Below, in pieces: positions 35,203-45,329 of a stretch of 64,000 nt of DNA. The translations under genes and the position numbers were made by a program. Below the pieces are notes generated by a model, which worked only from the letters and a program-made list of their open reading frames with translations, was not told the origin of the DNA and did not search any database. This DNA is from Pseudomonadota bacterium (GTDB lineage: Bacteria > Pseudomonadota > Alphaproteobacteria > Rhizobiales > Xanthobacteraceae): NCBI GenBank assembly GCA_023435725.1, contig JAEYRD010000097.1, forward strand, positions 12,641-76,640. The letters run 5' to 3'. Numbering within the stretch: the stretch's first letter is position 1; the number at the start of each line of letters is the position of its first letter.

Positions 35203-36300
35203 ATGGAGATCGGCTATTTCACGATGCCTTCGCATCCGCCGGAGTGCGGCCTGAAGGAAGGACACGACTGGGATCTGCAGGTCCTGCGCTGGCTCGACGA
35301 GCTCGGCTATCAGGAAGCCTGGATTGGCGAGCATCACACCGCGCCATGGGAACCCAATCCCACGCCGGACCTCCTGATCGCACAGGCGCTGATGCAGACC
35401 AAGCGCTTGCGCATCGGCCCGGGCGGCTTCCTGCTGCCGTATCATCACCCGGCCGAGCTCGCCAACCGCGTCGCGATGCTGGACCATCTCTCCGAAGGCC
35501 GGCTCAATTTCGGCGTTGCCGCCTCAGGCCTGCCGAGCGACTGGGCGATGTTCAACGTCGACGGCATGAGCGGACAGAACCGCGATATGACCCGCGAGGC
35601 GCTGGAGATCATCCTGAAGCTGTGGACCGAACCGGCACCTTTCACCCACAAGGGCAAGTTCTGGACGGTGACCAAGCCCGACACGATGTTCGACTTCCTC
35701 AAGCCCCACATCAAGCCGCTGCAGGCGCCGCATCCGCCGATCGGCGTTGCCGGGCTCTCGAAGAACTCTGACACGCTGAAGCTCGCCGGCGAGCGCGGCT
35801 TCATCCCGATGAGCCTCAACCTGAACCCGGCCTATGTCTCCAGCCATTGGGACTCGGTCGTAACAGGCGCCGCCAAGACCGGCCGCACGCCGGACCGCCG
35901 GGACTGGCGATTGGTGCGCGAAGTGTTCGTCGCCGATACCGACGAGGAGGCTTGGAAGCTCTCGACCGGCGACATGATGGGCCGGATGATGGGCGAGTAC
36001 TTCCTGCCGCTGCTCGGCCATTTCGGCTTCAAGGACTATCTGAAGCACGCGCCCGACGTGCCCGATAGCGACGTCACCGTCGAATATTGCGCCAAGCGGA
36101 ACTGGATCGTCGGCTCGCCCGCGACCGTCGCCGAGAAGATCGAGAAGATCTACGACGAGGTCGGCGGCTTCGGCGTGCTCTGCGTGTTCGGCTTCGACTA
36201 CAAGCACAAGCCGGAAGCCTGGCACCACTCGCTCTCGCTGCTGAAGAACGAGGTGATGCCTCGCCTGAAGCATCTCGGCTCCGCGAAGAAGGCAGCTTGA
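35203..36300 (+). CDS. Luciferase-like (LLM) flavin-dependent monooxygenase
   Basis: A 365-residue LLM-class oxidoreductase that uses reduced FMN and oxygen. Family features are MEIGYFTMPSHPPECG, EAWIGEHHTAPWEPNPTPDL, RLRIGPGGFLLPYHHPAELA and the late PATVAEKIEKIYDE motif. I prefer the ATG at 35203, preceded by GAGGAAA, to the one at 35191. A flavin reductase gene follows, so this is probably the oxygenase half of a two-component system. The substrate is unknown; related LLM enzymes act on terpenes, sulfonates or pyrimidines. A sigma-54 promoter lies 66 bases upstream. Confidence 0.9.
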   Translation: MEIGYFTMPSHPPECGLKEGHDWDLQVLRWLDELGYQEAWIGEHHTAPWEPNPTPDLLIAQALMQTKRLRIGPGGFLLPYHHPAELANRVAMLDHLSEGRLNFGVAASGLPSDWAMFNVDGMSGQNRDMTREALEIILKLWTEPAPFTHKGKFWTVTKPDTMFDFLKPHIKPLQAPHPPIGVAGLSKNSDTLKLAGERGFIPMSLNLNPAYVSSHWDSVVTGAAKTGRTPDRRDWRLVREVFVADTDEEAWKLSTGDMMGRMMGEYFLPLLGHFGFKDYLKHAPDVPDSDVTVEYCAKRNWIVGSPATVAEKIEKIYDEVGGFGVLCVFGFDYKHKPEAWHHSLSLLKNEVMPRLKHLGSAKKAA

Positions 36301-36312
36301 CCCGATGCATGG

Positions 36313-36393
36313 TTCGGAAAAGTGCGCAGCGGTTTTCCGAAGAAATCATGCTTGACTCATAGAGCCGGGTGCGGCGCAATCGTGTCGCACCCG
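36313..36393. repeat. Two hairpins between monooxygenase and reductase genes
   Basis: The first is TTCGGAAAA...TTTTCCGAA (36313-36341), followed by a segment of a kind often dispersed in Bradyrhizobium. The second is CGGGTGCG...CGCACCCG (36366-36393) with a 12-base loop. Together they could lower read-through into the reductase gene or stabilise the upstream message end. Confidence 0.6.
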
Positions 36394-36415
36394 CGCTTAT
36401 TTCGGAGATTTCCGC

Positions 36416-36970
36416 GTGACGGTCGATGCAAAGGATTTCAAACAGGCAATGCGCCAATGCGCCGGTGCCGTCGCGCTCGTCACGGTTGGCGCCGAGCACG
36501 GTAAGCGCACCGGGCTGACGGTGACGTCGGCCTGCTCGCTCTCGGACAATCCACCGTCGCTCATCGTCTGCGTCAACCGCAATGCCAGCGCGCATGCGCG
36601 CATTCGCGAGGAGGGCGCATTCGCAATCAACTTCCTGCACGAGGATCACGCCCTGCTCGCACTCACGTTCAGCGGCCAGAAGGGCGTCAACGGCGACGAC
36701 CGGTTCGCCTTCGGCCAATGGACGCGCGGTGAGACCGGTGCTCCCGTGCTGATGGACGCGGTCGCGGCATTCGACTGCGTGCTGGCGCAGGAATTCGAGA
36801 CCAAGACGCACTCGATCTTCGTCGGCGAGGTACGAGGCGCGTCGCATTCGGCGGCAGTCACGCCGCTGGTTTACCTGCGCAGCAATTTCCATACGCCGCA
36901 GGAGATGCGTGAAGCGATCGCGCTCGGCGACCTCGATGCAAGGCATCTGAGCTGGACGGATTTTTCGTAG
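36416..36970 (+). CDS. Flavin reductase-like FMN-binding protein
   Basis: A 184-residue flavin reductase of the HpaC/RutF type. It shows FKQAMRQCAGAVALVTVGAE, LTVTSACSLSDNPPSLIVCV and FAINFLHEDHALLALTFSG. The start is GTG at 36416 with GGAG 8 bases upstream. It would reduce FMN with NAD(P)H and hand it to the LLM monooxygenase encoded 115 bases upstream. Two hairpins lie in that gap, so expression of the two genes may not be equal. Confidence 0.92.
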   Translation: MTVDAKDFKQAMRQCAGAVALVTVGAEHGKRTGLTVTSACSLSDNPPSLIVCVNRNASAHARIREEGAFAINFLHEDHALLALTFSGQKGVNGDDRFAFGQWTRGETGAPVLMDAVAAFDCVLAQEFETKTHSIFVGEVRGASHSAAVTPLVYLRSNFHTPQEMREAIALGDLDARHLSWTDFS

Positions 36971-36987
36971 ATCCCACATCGCCGGTG

Positions 36988-37123
36988 CGCTCCCTCGCCC
37001 CGCCTGCGGGGAGAGGGTTGGGGTGAGGGGGAGTCTCCACGGGGACGGTGACAGTTGGATTCCTCCTCACCCGGATTGCATCGCCAGATGCAATCCGGCC
37101 TCTCCCCGCGCGCGGGGAGAGGC
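36988..37123. repeat. Palindromic intergenic repeat, family B copy 3
   Basis: Left part GCCCCGCCTGCGGGGAGAGG then GGTGAGGGGG; right part CTCACCCGGATTGCATC with GATGCAATCCGG and CCTCTCCCCGCG with CGCGGGGAGAGG. It separates the convergent flavin reductase and activator genes and probably acts as a two-way transcription barrier. Confidence 0.82.
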
Positions 37124-37168
37124 AAAAAGACCACGGCTCGCTCCTCGATTGGTCTTGAACAAACGGCG

Positions 37169-39034
<1,866 letters not shown>

Positions 39035-39129
39035 CGCGGACGTCTCCACCCTGTATTATTGTGCAAAGTCTGGCAGCACGGGCGGGGATGTCAATCGGGA
39101 ACCGGAACGCAGCTATTGCTGCACTGCCC

Positions 39130-42100
39130 TCACCACGTGTCGATACACGGCCGCTTCTTCTCCGTCCGCGCCGGCGGTTTCGGCACCGAGCGCAGGCCCG
39201 CCATGATCCAGCGCCTTGTTTCGGCGGGGTCGATGACGTTGTCGATCTCGAACACCGAGGCGATCGAGACCGCCTTGCCATTGGCATAGAGCTCGGCGAC
39301 CTTGTTGCGATAGTAGGTCTCGCGCTCCACGGGGTCGGCGATCGCCTCCATTTCCTTGCGGAAGCCAAGGCGGACATAGCCCTCGAGCCCCATGCCGCCG
39401 AACTCACCGGTCGGCCAGGCTGCAGTGAAGAAGGAAGCGTGGAAACCGCCGCCAATCATCGACTGTGCGCCGAGCCCGTATCCCTTACGGAGCACAATGC
39501 CGAACAGCGGCACGGTGAGGCTGGCGCCTGTCACGAACATGCGCGAGACGTGGCGCACGATTGCGGTCTTCTCGGCTTCCGGGCCGACCATGAAGCCGGG
39601 CGTGTCGCACAGCGAGACGATCGGCAGGTCGAAGGCGTCACAGAGCTGGAGGAAGCGTGCGGCCTTGTCACCGGCGTCGGCATCGATCGCGCCGCCGAGA
39701 TGGCGCGGATTGTTGGCGATGAGGCCGAACGGCTTGCCCTCGATGCGGATCAGCGCGGTGATCATGCCGACGCCATAGTCGCGGCGCAGCTCCAGCACGG
39801 AATCCTTGTCCGCGACGAGATCGATCACGCTGCGGATATCGTAGACCCGCAGCCGGTTCTCCGGGATGGCACGGCGGAGCAGGCGTTGATCGGCCGCCTG
39901 CCACTCCGTCACCGCGCCCTGGAAATAGGACAGGTATTTCTGCGCGACGCGTGTCGCCTCCTCCTCGTCCTCGACGAGGATGTCGATGACGCCGTTCGGC
40001 GCCTGGAACGAGACCGGGCCGACCTCGGCCGGATGATACACGCCGAGCCCGCCGCCCTCGATCATCGCGGGGCCGCCCATGCCGATCGAGGCGTTCTTGG
40101 TGGCGATGATGACGTCGCAGCAGCCGAGCATCGCAGCGTTGCCGGCAAAACAATAGCCGGAGACAACGCCAACCACCGGCACGAGGCCGGAGAGTCTTGC
40201 GAACTGCACGAAGGACGGGCCGTCGAGCCCGGTCATGCCGAGCCGGTCGGTGTCGCCGGGCCGGCCGCCGCCACCCTCGCCGTAGAACACCAGCGGAACG
40301 CGCCAGTCTTCCGCCAGCGTCAGCATGCGGTCGATCTTCTTGTGGTTCATGTGGCCCTGCGTGCCCGCGAGCACGGTGTAGTCATAGGCCACGACGATGC
40401 AGCGCCCGCCCTCCGGGCCGAACTTCTCGGCATTTACCGTGGCGACGCCCATGACGAGACCGTCAGCCGGCGTGTTCTTGATGAGATCGTCGAGCTTGCG
40501 GCGGCGCCGCTGCGCTGCGATCGCGAGGCTGCCATATTCCATGAAGGAGCCTTCGTCGACGAGCTGTGCGACGTTTTCGCGGGCGGTGCGCTGGTTGGTG
40601 TTACGGCGGCGCTCGACCGAGGCCGGCCGGTTCGCGTCGAGCGTATTGGCCTGGCGCGCGATCAGCTCGGCAAGATCGGGGCGGATGTGATCGAGATCGA
40701 TGTCGGCTTCCGTTGCCGATGCATCGGCCGCGACGTCGAGCGGCTCCAGATACATGATCGGCTCGCCATGCATCAGCGTGATGCCGTCGCTTGCGACGAG
40801 CTTCATGACGCGGCCACCCTGCTCGGCCATGACCAGATGCTCCATCTTCATGGACTCGATCACGGCGAGTTGCTGACCAGGGCGTACGATCTCGGTTTCC
40901 TTCACCTGGATGGTGACGATGGTTCCTTGCAGCGGCGCTGCGACCATCACCGCGCCCTCAGGCACGGCTTGCGCGACGGGCGCCTCCGCGCCGTGGCCGG
41001 TTCGCTCGGTCGCGGCAAAGTAGAGCGGCTTGGCCGCACCATCGGCCGCCTGGACCAGCTTTGCGATATTGCGGTCGATGAAATCGGTCGCAATACGATT
41101 GATCCTGAAATCGGAATGCGCGAGCACGGCCTGGAGGAAAGCGATGTTGGTGACGACGCCGTCGATCCGAAATTCGCGCAGGGCACGCGAGGCCTTCGCG
41201 ACGACGTCGTGCCAGGCTTCACCCGGCGTATGCACGATGATCTTTGCGAGCAGCGAGTCGAAGGCGGCGCTGGTCTTGTAGCCGGCATAGCCAAAGCTGT
41301 CGACGCGGACGCCCGGCCCCGACGGCGGCTCGAACACGGCAAGCACACCACCGGTCGGATGCGTCGCCCCCAGCTCGTCAAGCGTTTCCATGTTGACGCG
41401 GAGCTGCATCGCATAGCCGCGCGGCTTCGGGATCGAACCCTGCGCAAGGCCGAGCGATGCCAGCGAAGCGCCGGCGGCGACCGCGAATTGGGCGCGGACG
41501 AGGTCGAGACCGAGCACCTCCTCGGTCACGGTATGCTCGACCTGGAGCCGCGGATTGGCCTCGATAAAGGCAAAGCTGTCCTCGGCTGTGCCGTCGACCA
41601 GGAACTCGAACGTGCCGAGATTGTCGTAAGAGGCAGCCGCCGCGAGTTGCTTCGCCGCCTCGATAATACGGCCGCGCAAGGAATCGCTCAGCGAGGGGCT
41701 CGGCGCCACCTCGATCAGCTTCTGGTGCCGGCGCTGGATGGTACATTCACGCTCCCAGAGATGCGAGATCGCGCCATGGCGGTCGCCGATGATCTGCACC
41801 TCGATATGCCGGGCCTTCCGGATCAGCCGCTCGGCATAGACGCCATCGAAGCCGAACGCCGCCTTGGCCTCGGACTGGCAGCGCGCATGGGCCTCCGCGA
41901 GATCGGCCGCCTTCTCCACGACGCGCATGCCGCGGCCGCCGCCGCCGGCCATCGCCTTGATCACGATCGCCGCATTGCTGCCGAGCGAGGCGAAGAACGC
42001 CGTGATCTCCTCCAGCGACGACGGGCCGCTGGTGCCGGCGATGATCGGCACGCCGCAGCGCTTTGCGAGCTGGCGCGCCGCAACCTTGTCGCCGAACAGC

Positions 42101-42432
42101 TCAAGTGCAGCCGGCTTCGGCCCGACGAAGGCAATACCAGCATCCGCGCAGGCCTTTGCGAAGGCGGCGTTCTCGCTGAGGAAACCATAGCCGGGATGCA
42201 CGGCATCGCAGCCGACGCTTTTCGCCGCATTCACCACAGCGTCGATGTCGAGATAGGCCCGCGCGCCCCGACCGGGGATTTCGATCGCTTCATCGGCAAC
42301 ACGCACATGCAGCGACAGCGCATCGTCGGCGGGATGGATCGCGACTGTCGCGATGCCTGCGTCGGCCGCGGCACGGGCGATACGGATGGCGATCTCACCG
42401 CGATTGGCGATCAGGAGCTTCTTGAAGGACAT
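39130..42432 (-). CDS. Single-chain biotin-dependent acyl-CoA carboxylase (BC-BCCP-CT)
   Basis: A 1100-residue protein combining all functions of an acyl-CoA carboxylase. Biotin carboxylase is at about 1-450 (KKLLIANRGEIAIRIARAAA, MAGGGGRGMRVVEKAADLAE). The biotinyl domain has K529 in VIESMKMEHLVMAE. The carboxyltransferase covers about 590-1090 in both halves (GYCFAGNAAMLGCCDVIIAT, LCDTPGFMVGPEAEKTAIVR). Most bacteria split these across two to four proteins; single-chain long-chain acyl-CoA carboxylases are a known minority. The acyl substrate is unknown. It runs in line with the racemase-like and GntR genes upstream and the activator gene downstream. Confidence 0.93.
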   Translation of the reverse strand: MSFKKLLIANRGEIAIRIARAAADAGIATVAIHPADDALSLHVRVADEAIEIPGRGARAYLDIDAVVNAAKSVGCDAVHPGYGFLSENAAFAKACADAGIAFVGPKPAALELFGDKVAARQLAKRCGVPIIAGTSGPSSLEEITAFFASLGSNAAIVIKAMAGGGGRGMRVVEKAADLAEAHARCQSEAKAAFGFDGVYAERLIRKARHIEVQIIGDRHGAISHLWERECTIQRRHQKLIEVAPSPSLSDSLRGRIIEAAKQLAAAASYDNLGTFEFLVDGTAEDSFAFIEANPRLQVEHTVTEEVLGLDLVRAQFAVAAGASLASLGLAQGSIPKPRGYAMQLRVNMETLDELGATHPTGGVLAVFEPPSGPGVRVDSFGYAGYKTSAAFDSLLAKIIVHTPGEAWHDVVAKASRALREFRIDGVVTNIAFLQAVLAHSDFRINRIATDFIDRNIAKLVQAADGAAKPLYFAATERTGHGAEAPVAQAVPEGAVMVAAPLQGTIVTIQVKETEIVRPGQQLAVIESMKMEHLVMAEQGGRVMKLVASDGITLMHGEPIMYLEPLDVAADASATEADIDLDHIRPDLAELIARQANTLDANRPASVERRRNTNQRTARENVAQLVDEGSFMEYGSLAIAAQRRRRKLDDLIKNTPADGLVMGVATVNAEKFGPEGGRCIVVAYDYTVLAGTQGHMNHKKIDRMLTLAEDWRVPLVFYGEGGGGRPGDTDRLGMTGLDGPSFVQFARLSGLVPVVGVVSGYCFAGNAAMLGCCDVIIATKNASIGMGGPAMIEGGGLGVYHPAEVGPVSFQAPNGVIDILVEDEEEATRVAQKYLSYFQGAVTEWQAADQRLLRRAIPENRLRVYDIRSVIDLVADKDSVLELRRDYGVGMITALIRIEGKPFGLIANNPRHLGGAIDADAGDKAARFLQLCDAFDLPIVSLCDTPGFMVGPEAEKTAIVRHVSRMFVTGASLTVPLFGIVLRKGYGLGAQSMIGGGFHASFFTAAWPTGEFGGMGLEGYVRLGFRKEMEAIADPVERETYYRNKVAELYANGKAVSIASVFEIDNVIDPAETRRWIMAGLRSVPKPPARTEKKRPCIDTW

Positions 42433-42560
42433 GCAACGGTCTCCATGCCCGCGAAGCGAGGTGCGGGTCGGCAGGTTCGATCATCCTGCTTCTTCACTTT
42501 AGACGCAGCCGTCAAGAGCGGGAAAGCCAGTCGCGACAGCCGTTCCCGCGAGCCGGAATA

Positions 42561-43229
42561 TCAGTTGCCGATGCGCTCGCTGACGAGGCGAATAATCCGC
42601 GTCACGGCAGACGTGATCGGCGCGACGACCGGTACCGTGAACATCGGCTGCAGCTCACGTGCGGCTTCGCCCAGCGGCCCACCGCCGATAATGACGGCTT
42701 CCGCCCCATCCTGCGCAATGCAGGCCTCGACGGCATCCGCAAGCGCTGCGCGCAGCCGCGCCGGATCGAGCATGAGCTGTTGCGGATCCCCACCGGCGAA
42801 ACGCGTGCCGGTGTACTGGGATCGCAATCCCAGTGCTCCCGGCAACGCATCGATTTTCGGTCCCAGCAGCGGCGTCGTGGTCGCCACGCCGAAACGGCGA
42901 CCGCCTTCGGCTGCCTCCAGCATCGCGGACTCGCCGATGCCGACCGCGAGCAACGTCATGCCAACCTTGATCCCGGCGAGACCTGGATCACCGAACGCCG
43001 CGACGATGATACCATCGCACTCGCCCCTGCGGGCGAGCGCTATCTCCTCGACTTCCGGCGCAGCCGCATCCAGAGCCTCCGCCGACACGATCATGGACGG
43101 CGCGCGCGTTGCCGTTGCGCCGAAGATGTCGAAGCCGTCGGAGGCCGCAGACTTGGCGATGGCGACCATCTTCGCAGTGGTTGACACAAGACTGTTCGGA
43201 TTGATCAGAAGGATGCGGCGGCCGGTCAT
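42561..43229 (-). CDS. Asp/Glu/hydantoin racemase family protein lacking the catalytic cysteines
   Basis: A 222-residue protein with the family start RRILLINPNSLVSTTAKMV. The real start is the ATG at 43229, one base after the stop of the GntR gene, so the two are coupled; the longer frame is out. In this superfamily two cysteines act as acid and base. Here the first site reads IIVAAFGDPGL (A78 where ACFGDPGL is usual) and the second reads AVIIGGGPLGEAA (glycine in place of cysteine). The only two cysteines, C71 and one in VEACIAQ, are elsewhere. It may be a decarboxylase-like or non-racemase member. Confidence 0.85.
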   Translation of the reverse strand: MTGRRILLINPNSLVSTTAKMVAIAKSAASDGFDIFGATATRAPSMIVSAEALDAAAPEVEEIALARRGECDGIIVAAFGDPGLAGIKVGMTLLAVGIGESAMLEAAEGGRRFGVATTTPLLGPKIDALPGALGLRSQYTGTRFAGGDPQQLMLDPARLRAALADAVEACIAQDGAEAVIIGGGPLGEAARELQPMFTVPVVAPITSAVTRIIRLVSERIGN

Positions 43230-43230
43230 A

Positions 43231-44010
43231 CTATCCGCCCGCCCGCGCACGCGCGCCGATCTCCTTGAAGATCGCGGTAAGTTCGTCGACCTCGTCCTTG
43301 CCTTCTTGCGGCCTGATCCGCCGCTCCATCTCCTCGATGTGATGCCGCATCGCATGGATCGCTCCGGCCTTGTCCCGGGCGAGAATCAACGCCCCGATGT
43401 CGGGGTGCGCGTCGGGAGAACAATCCGGCTCGCCAGGCTGCTCGAACGTTGCGATCGCGAGTGACGTCCGCAGCATCAGCTCACGTGACATATCCAGCAG
43501 AACGCGATTGCCCGCGAGCTTGGCCACCAGGATATGGAATTCCGCCGTAAGCGACAGCGAGGCCCAGCGGTCGTTGCGGTCGTGACGCGCCTCGAGCTCC
43601 ATGTGCGCCTTCAGTTCGGCCTTGCCGGCCTTGTCCAGCCGGTCGACGGCCGCGGCGACAGCGGCAACCTCGATGATGCGGCGCGCGGCGAAAATGTCCT
43701 GCGCCTCTTCCCAGCTCGGCCGGTACACGAACGCGCCACGGTTGGGGATCTGCATCACAACCTTGCGCGAGGCGAGATGGGCGAGCGCCTGGCGAATGTG
43801 AATCCGCGTGGTGCCGAACGCGGCCGCGAGCTTGTCCTCGCCGAGCTTCGCGCCGGGCTTGAGCCGCTTCTGGCTGATCGCGGTCAAGATACCCTGGACC
43901 ACAGGGTCGTCGTCGATGCTGCGGAGGTCGACCGCCTCAGGCTCTTGGCGCTTCGGCTCGGGACGCTTCGACTTGCGCTTGATGGGACGGCTTCGCTTCA
44001 TGCTTCGCAT
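43231..44010 (-). CDS. GntR-family (FadR/FCD) transcriptional regulator
   Basis: A regulator of about 259 residues. After a very basic tail (KRSRPIKRKSKRPEPKRQEP) comes a winged helix (ILTAISQKRLKPGAKLGEDK, GTTRIHIRQALAHLASRKVV), then the helical FCD ligand-binding domain with likely metal ligands (DRNDRWASLSLTAEFHILVA, MRHHIEEMERRIRP). Start codons at 44010 and 44001 are both possible and neither has a clear ribosome site. It is divergent from the ABC importer and probably represses that unit and its own. Its stop is one base from the racemase-like gene. Confidence 0.88.
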   Translation of the reverse strand: MRSMKRSRPIKRKSKRPEPKRQEPEAVDLRSIDDDPVVQGILTAISQKRLKPGAKLGEDKLAAAFGTTRIHIRQALAHLASRKVVMQIPNRGAFVYRPSWEEAQDIFAARRIIEVAAVAAAVDRLDKAGKAELKAHMELEARHDRNDRWASLSLTAEFHILVAKLAGNRVLLDMSRELMLRTSLAIATFEQPGEPDCSPDAHPDIGALILARDKAGAIHAMRHHIEEMERRIRPQEGKDEVDELTAIFKEIGARARAGG

Positions 44011-44068
44011 TTTACAGCGTTTTGCAAAGTTGCCGGAGCCCATTTTTTGCACAAAAAAGCAGTTTCAA

Positions 44069-44135
44069 TGTTTACAATATGGACAGATTATTGGCGCCAA
44101 CTTCTGGCGCCTAAATATTATCGATGTGTTTACAA
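44069..44135. promoter_or_regulatory. Candidate GntR operator pair
   Basis: The 9-mer TGTTTACAA occurs at 44069-44077 and again at 44127-44135, 58 bases apart, both between the divergent GntR and ABC genes. Each contains the symmetric TGT-N2-ACA core found in many FadR-type operators. The downstream copy lies about 30 bases ahead of the -24 element of the sigma-54 promoter, a place where a repressor could interfere. Assignment to this GntR protein is inferred. Confidence 0.45.
44091..44111. promoter_or_regulatory. Palindromic candidate activator site
   Basis: TTGGCGCCAA (44091-44100) is a perfect 10-base palindrome, and TGGCGCC recurs at 44105-44111, one helical turn plus three bases further on. 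The centre lies about 83 bases before the expected sigma-54 transcription start, in the usual range for an enhancer. It does not share sequence with the 35018-35039 inverted repeat. Confidence 0.4.
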
Positions 44136-44157
44136 CGCATTAGCGACGAGATCGCGC

Positions 44158-44173
44158 TGGCACAGTGCTTGCT
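44158..44173 (+). promoter_or_regulatory. Sigma-54 (RpoN) promoter upstream of the ABC importer
   Basis: TGGCACAGTGCTTGCT matches TGGCACR-N4-TTGCW at all fixed positions with exact spacing. Transcription should start near 44184. That rules out the in-frame GTG at 44165, which lies inside the promoter, as the start of the ATPase gene and supports the TTG at 44216. Confidence 0.84.
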
Positions 44174-44215
44174 AACTTTCCTTCGTGTTGGGACACACGA
44201 ACGACGGAGCTGGCG

Positions 44216-45328
44216 TTGAGTGACACGCGCGGACATTCGCTGGATCTCAGGGGCATCGGCCACGCTTTCGGCACGACGGTCGCGCTCGACGAGATCGATC
44301 TTGCCGTCGCGGCCGGAGAACTGATCGCCCTGCTCGGGCCGTCCGGATGCGGCAAGACCACGATGCTCCAGATCATCGCGGGCTTTCTGCGTCCGTCCCG
44401 GGGCGAAGTCCGCTTCGACGGCGCGCGAGTCGAGCACATCCCCGCCAACCGCCGCCGCATCGGCATGGTGTTCCAGAACTATGCCCTGTTTCCGCATCTG
44501 ACCGTGTCCGAGAACGTCGCCTACGGATTACGGGCGCGCAAGACGCCAAGCGCCGAGGTCGCCGCGAAGGTCGAGCAGATGCTCGGCCTCGCCCAGATGG
44601 CGCCGTTTGCGCGCCGGCTGCCGGGAGAGCTTTCAGGCGGACAACAGCAACGCGTGGCGCTCGCGCGCGCGCTTGCGATCGATCCGGGCCTCGTCCTGCT
44701 CGACGAGCCGTTCTCGGCGCTCGACAAGAATCTGCGTCTCGACATGCAGATCGAGATCAAGAGCCTGCTGAAAACGTTCGGCGTCACCTCCATCATCGTC
44801 ACGCACGATCAGGAGGAGGCACTGTCGATGGCCGACCGCATCGTCGTGCTCAACAAGGGGCGCATAGAGCAGATCGACAGCCCCGACGCGCTCTACGACC
44901 GCCCGGCGAGCCTCTTCATCTCGAGCTTCATCGGCCATACCAACCTGCTGCGCGGCACCGTGACCGCGGCGGACCGCGTGCGGCTGGATGCGGGTCCGGA
45001 GATCGACCTCGGGCGCTCCGTGCAACGCCGGCGCGGCACGCCGGTCACGATCTCCGTCCGGCCCGAGAATATTGCGTTCGGCGCCGCCGAACGGCCCGGC
45101 GCAATTCCCATCACGATCCGCGCCACCGTGCCGCTCGGTGCCGTCAGCGTCACCGAAGGCATCACCGCGAGCGGTGAGGCCGTGAAAATCAGCCAGGCAC
45201 GCGCGTCGGCGATGGCGAAGGCGCAGGCGGGATCGACCGCCTGGCTCGCGATCTCCGATGTCTCTCGCGTCAGCATTTTCAGCACGCCGGTCGACGACGC
45301 CTCAATTCATCAGCAAAGGAGTGTTTGA
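44216..45328 (+). CDS. ABC transporter ATP-binding protein (spermidine/putrescine PotA-like)
   Basis: A 370-residue importer ATPase. Walker A is GPSGCGKTTM, the signature is LSGGQQQRVALARALA, Walker B is GLVLLDEPFSALD, and the switch histidine is in IIVTHDQEEALSMAD; a TOBE region occupies the C-terminal 110 residues. The start is TTG at 44216 with ACGGAG upstream, chosen because the earlier GTG falls in the sigma-54 promoter. It energises the two permeases that follow, taking up the solute bound by the periplasmic protein. The PotA subclass suggests a small organic solute, not necessarily a polyamine. Confidence 0.93.
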   Translation: MSDTRGHSLDLRGIGHAFGTTVALDEIDLAVAAGELIALLGPSGCGKTTMLQIIAGFLRPSRGEVRFDGARVEHIPANRRRIGMVFQNYALFPHLTVSENVAYGLRARKTPSAEVAAKVEQMLGLAQMAPFARRLPGELSGGQQQRVALARALAIDPGLVLLDEPFSALDKNLRLDMQIEIKSLLKTFGVTSIIVTHDQEEALSMADRIVVLNKGRIEQIDSPDALYDRPASLFISSFIGHTNLLRGTVTAADRVRLDAGPEIDLGRSVQRRRGTPVTISVRPENIAFGAAERPGAIPITIRATVPLGAVSVTEGITASGEAVKISQARASAMAKAQAGSTAWLAISDVSRVSIFSTPVDDASIHQQRSV

Positions 45329-45329
45329 C

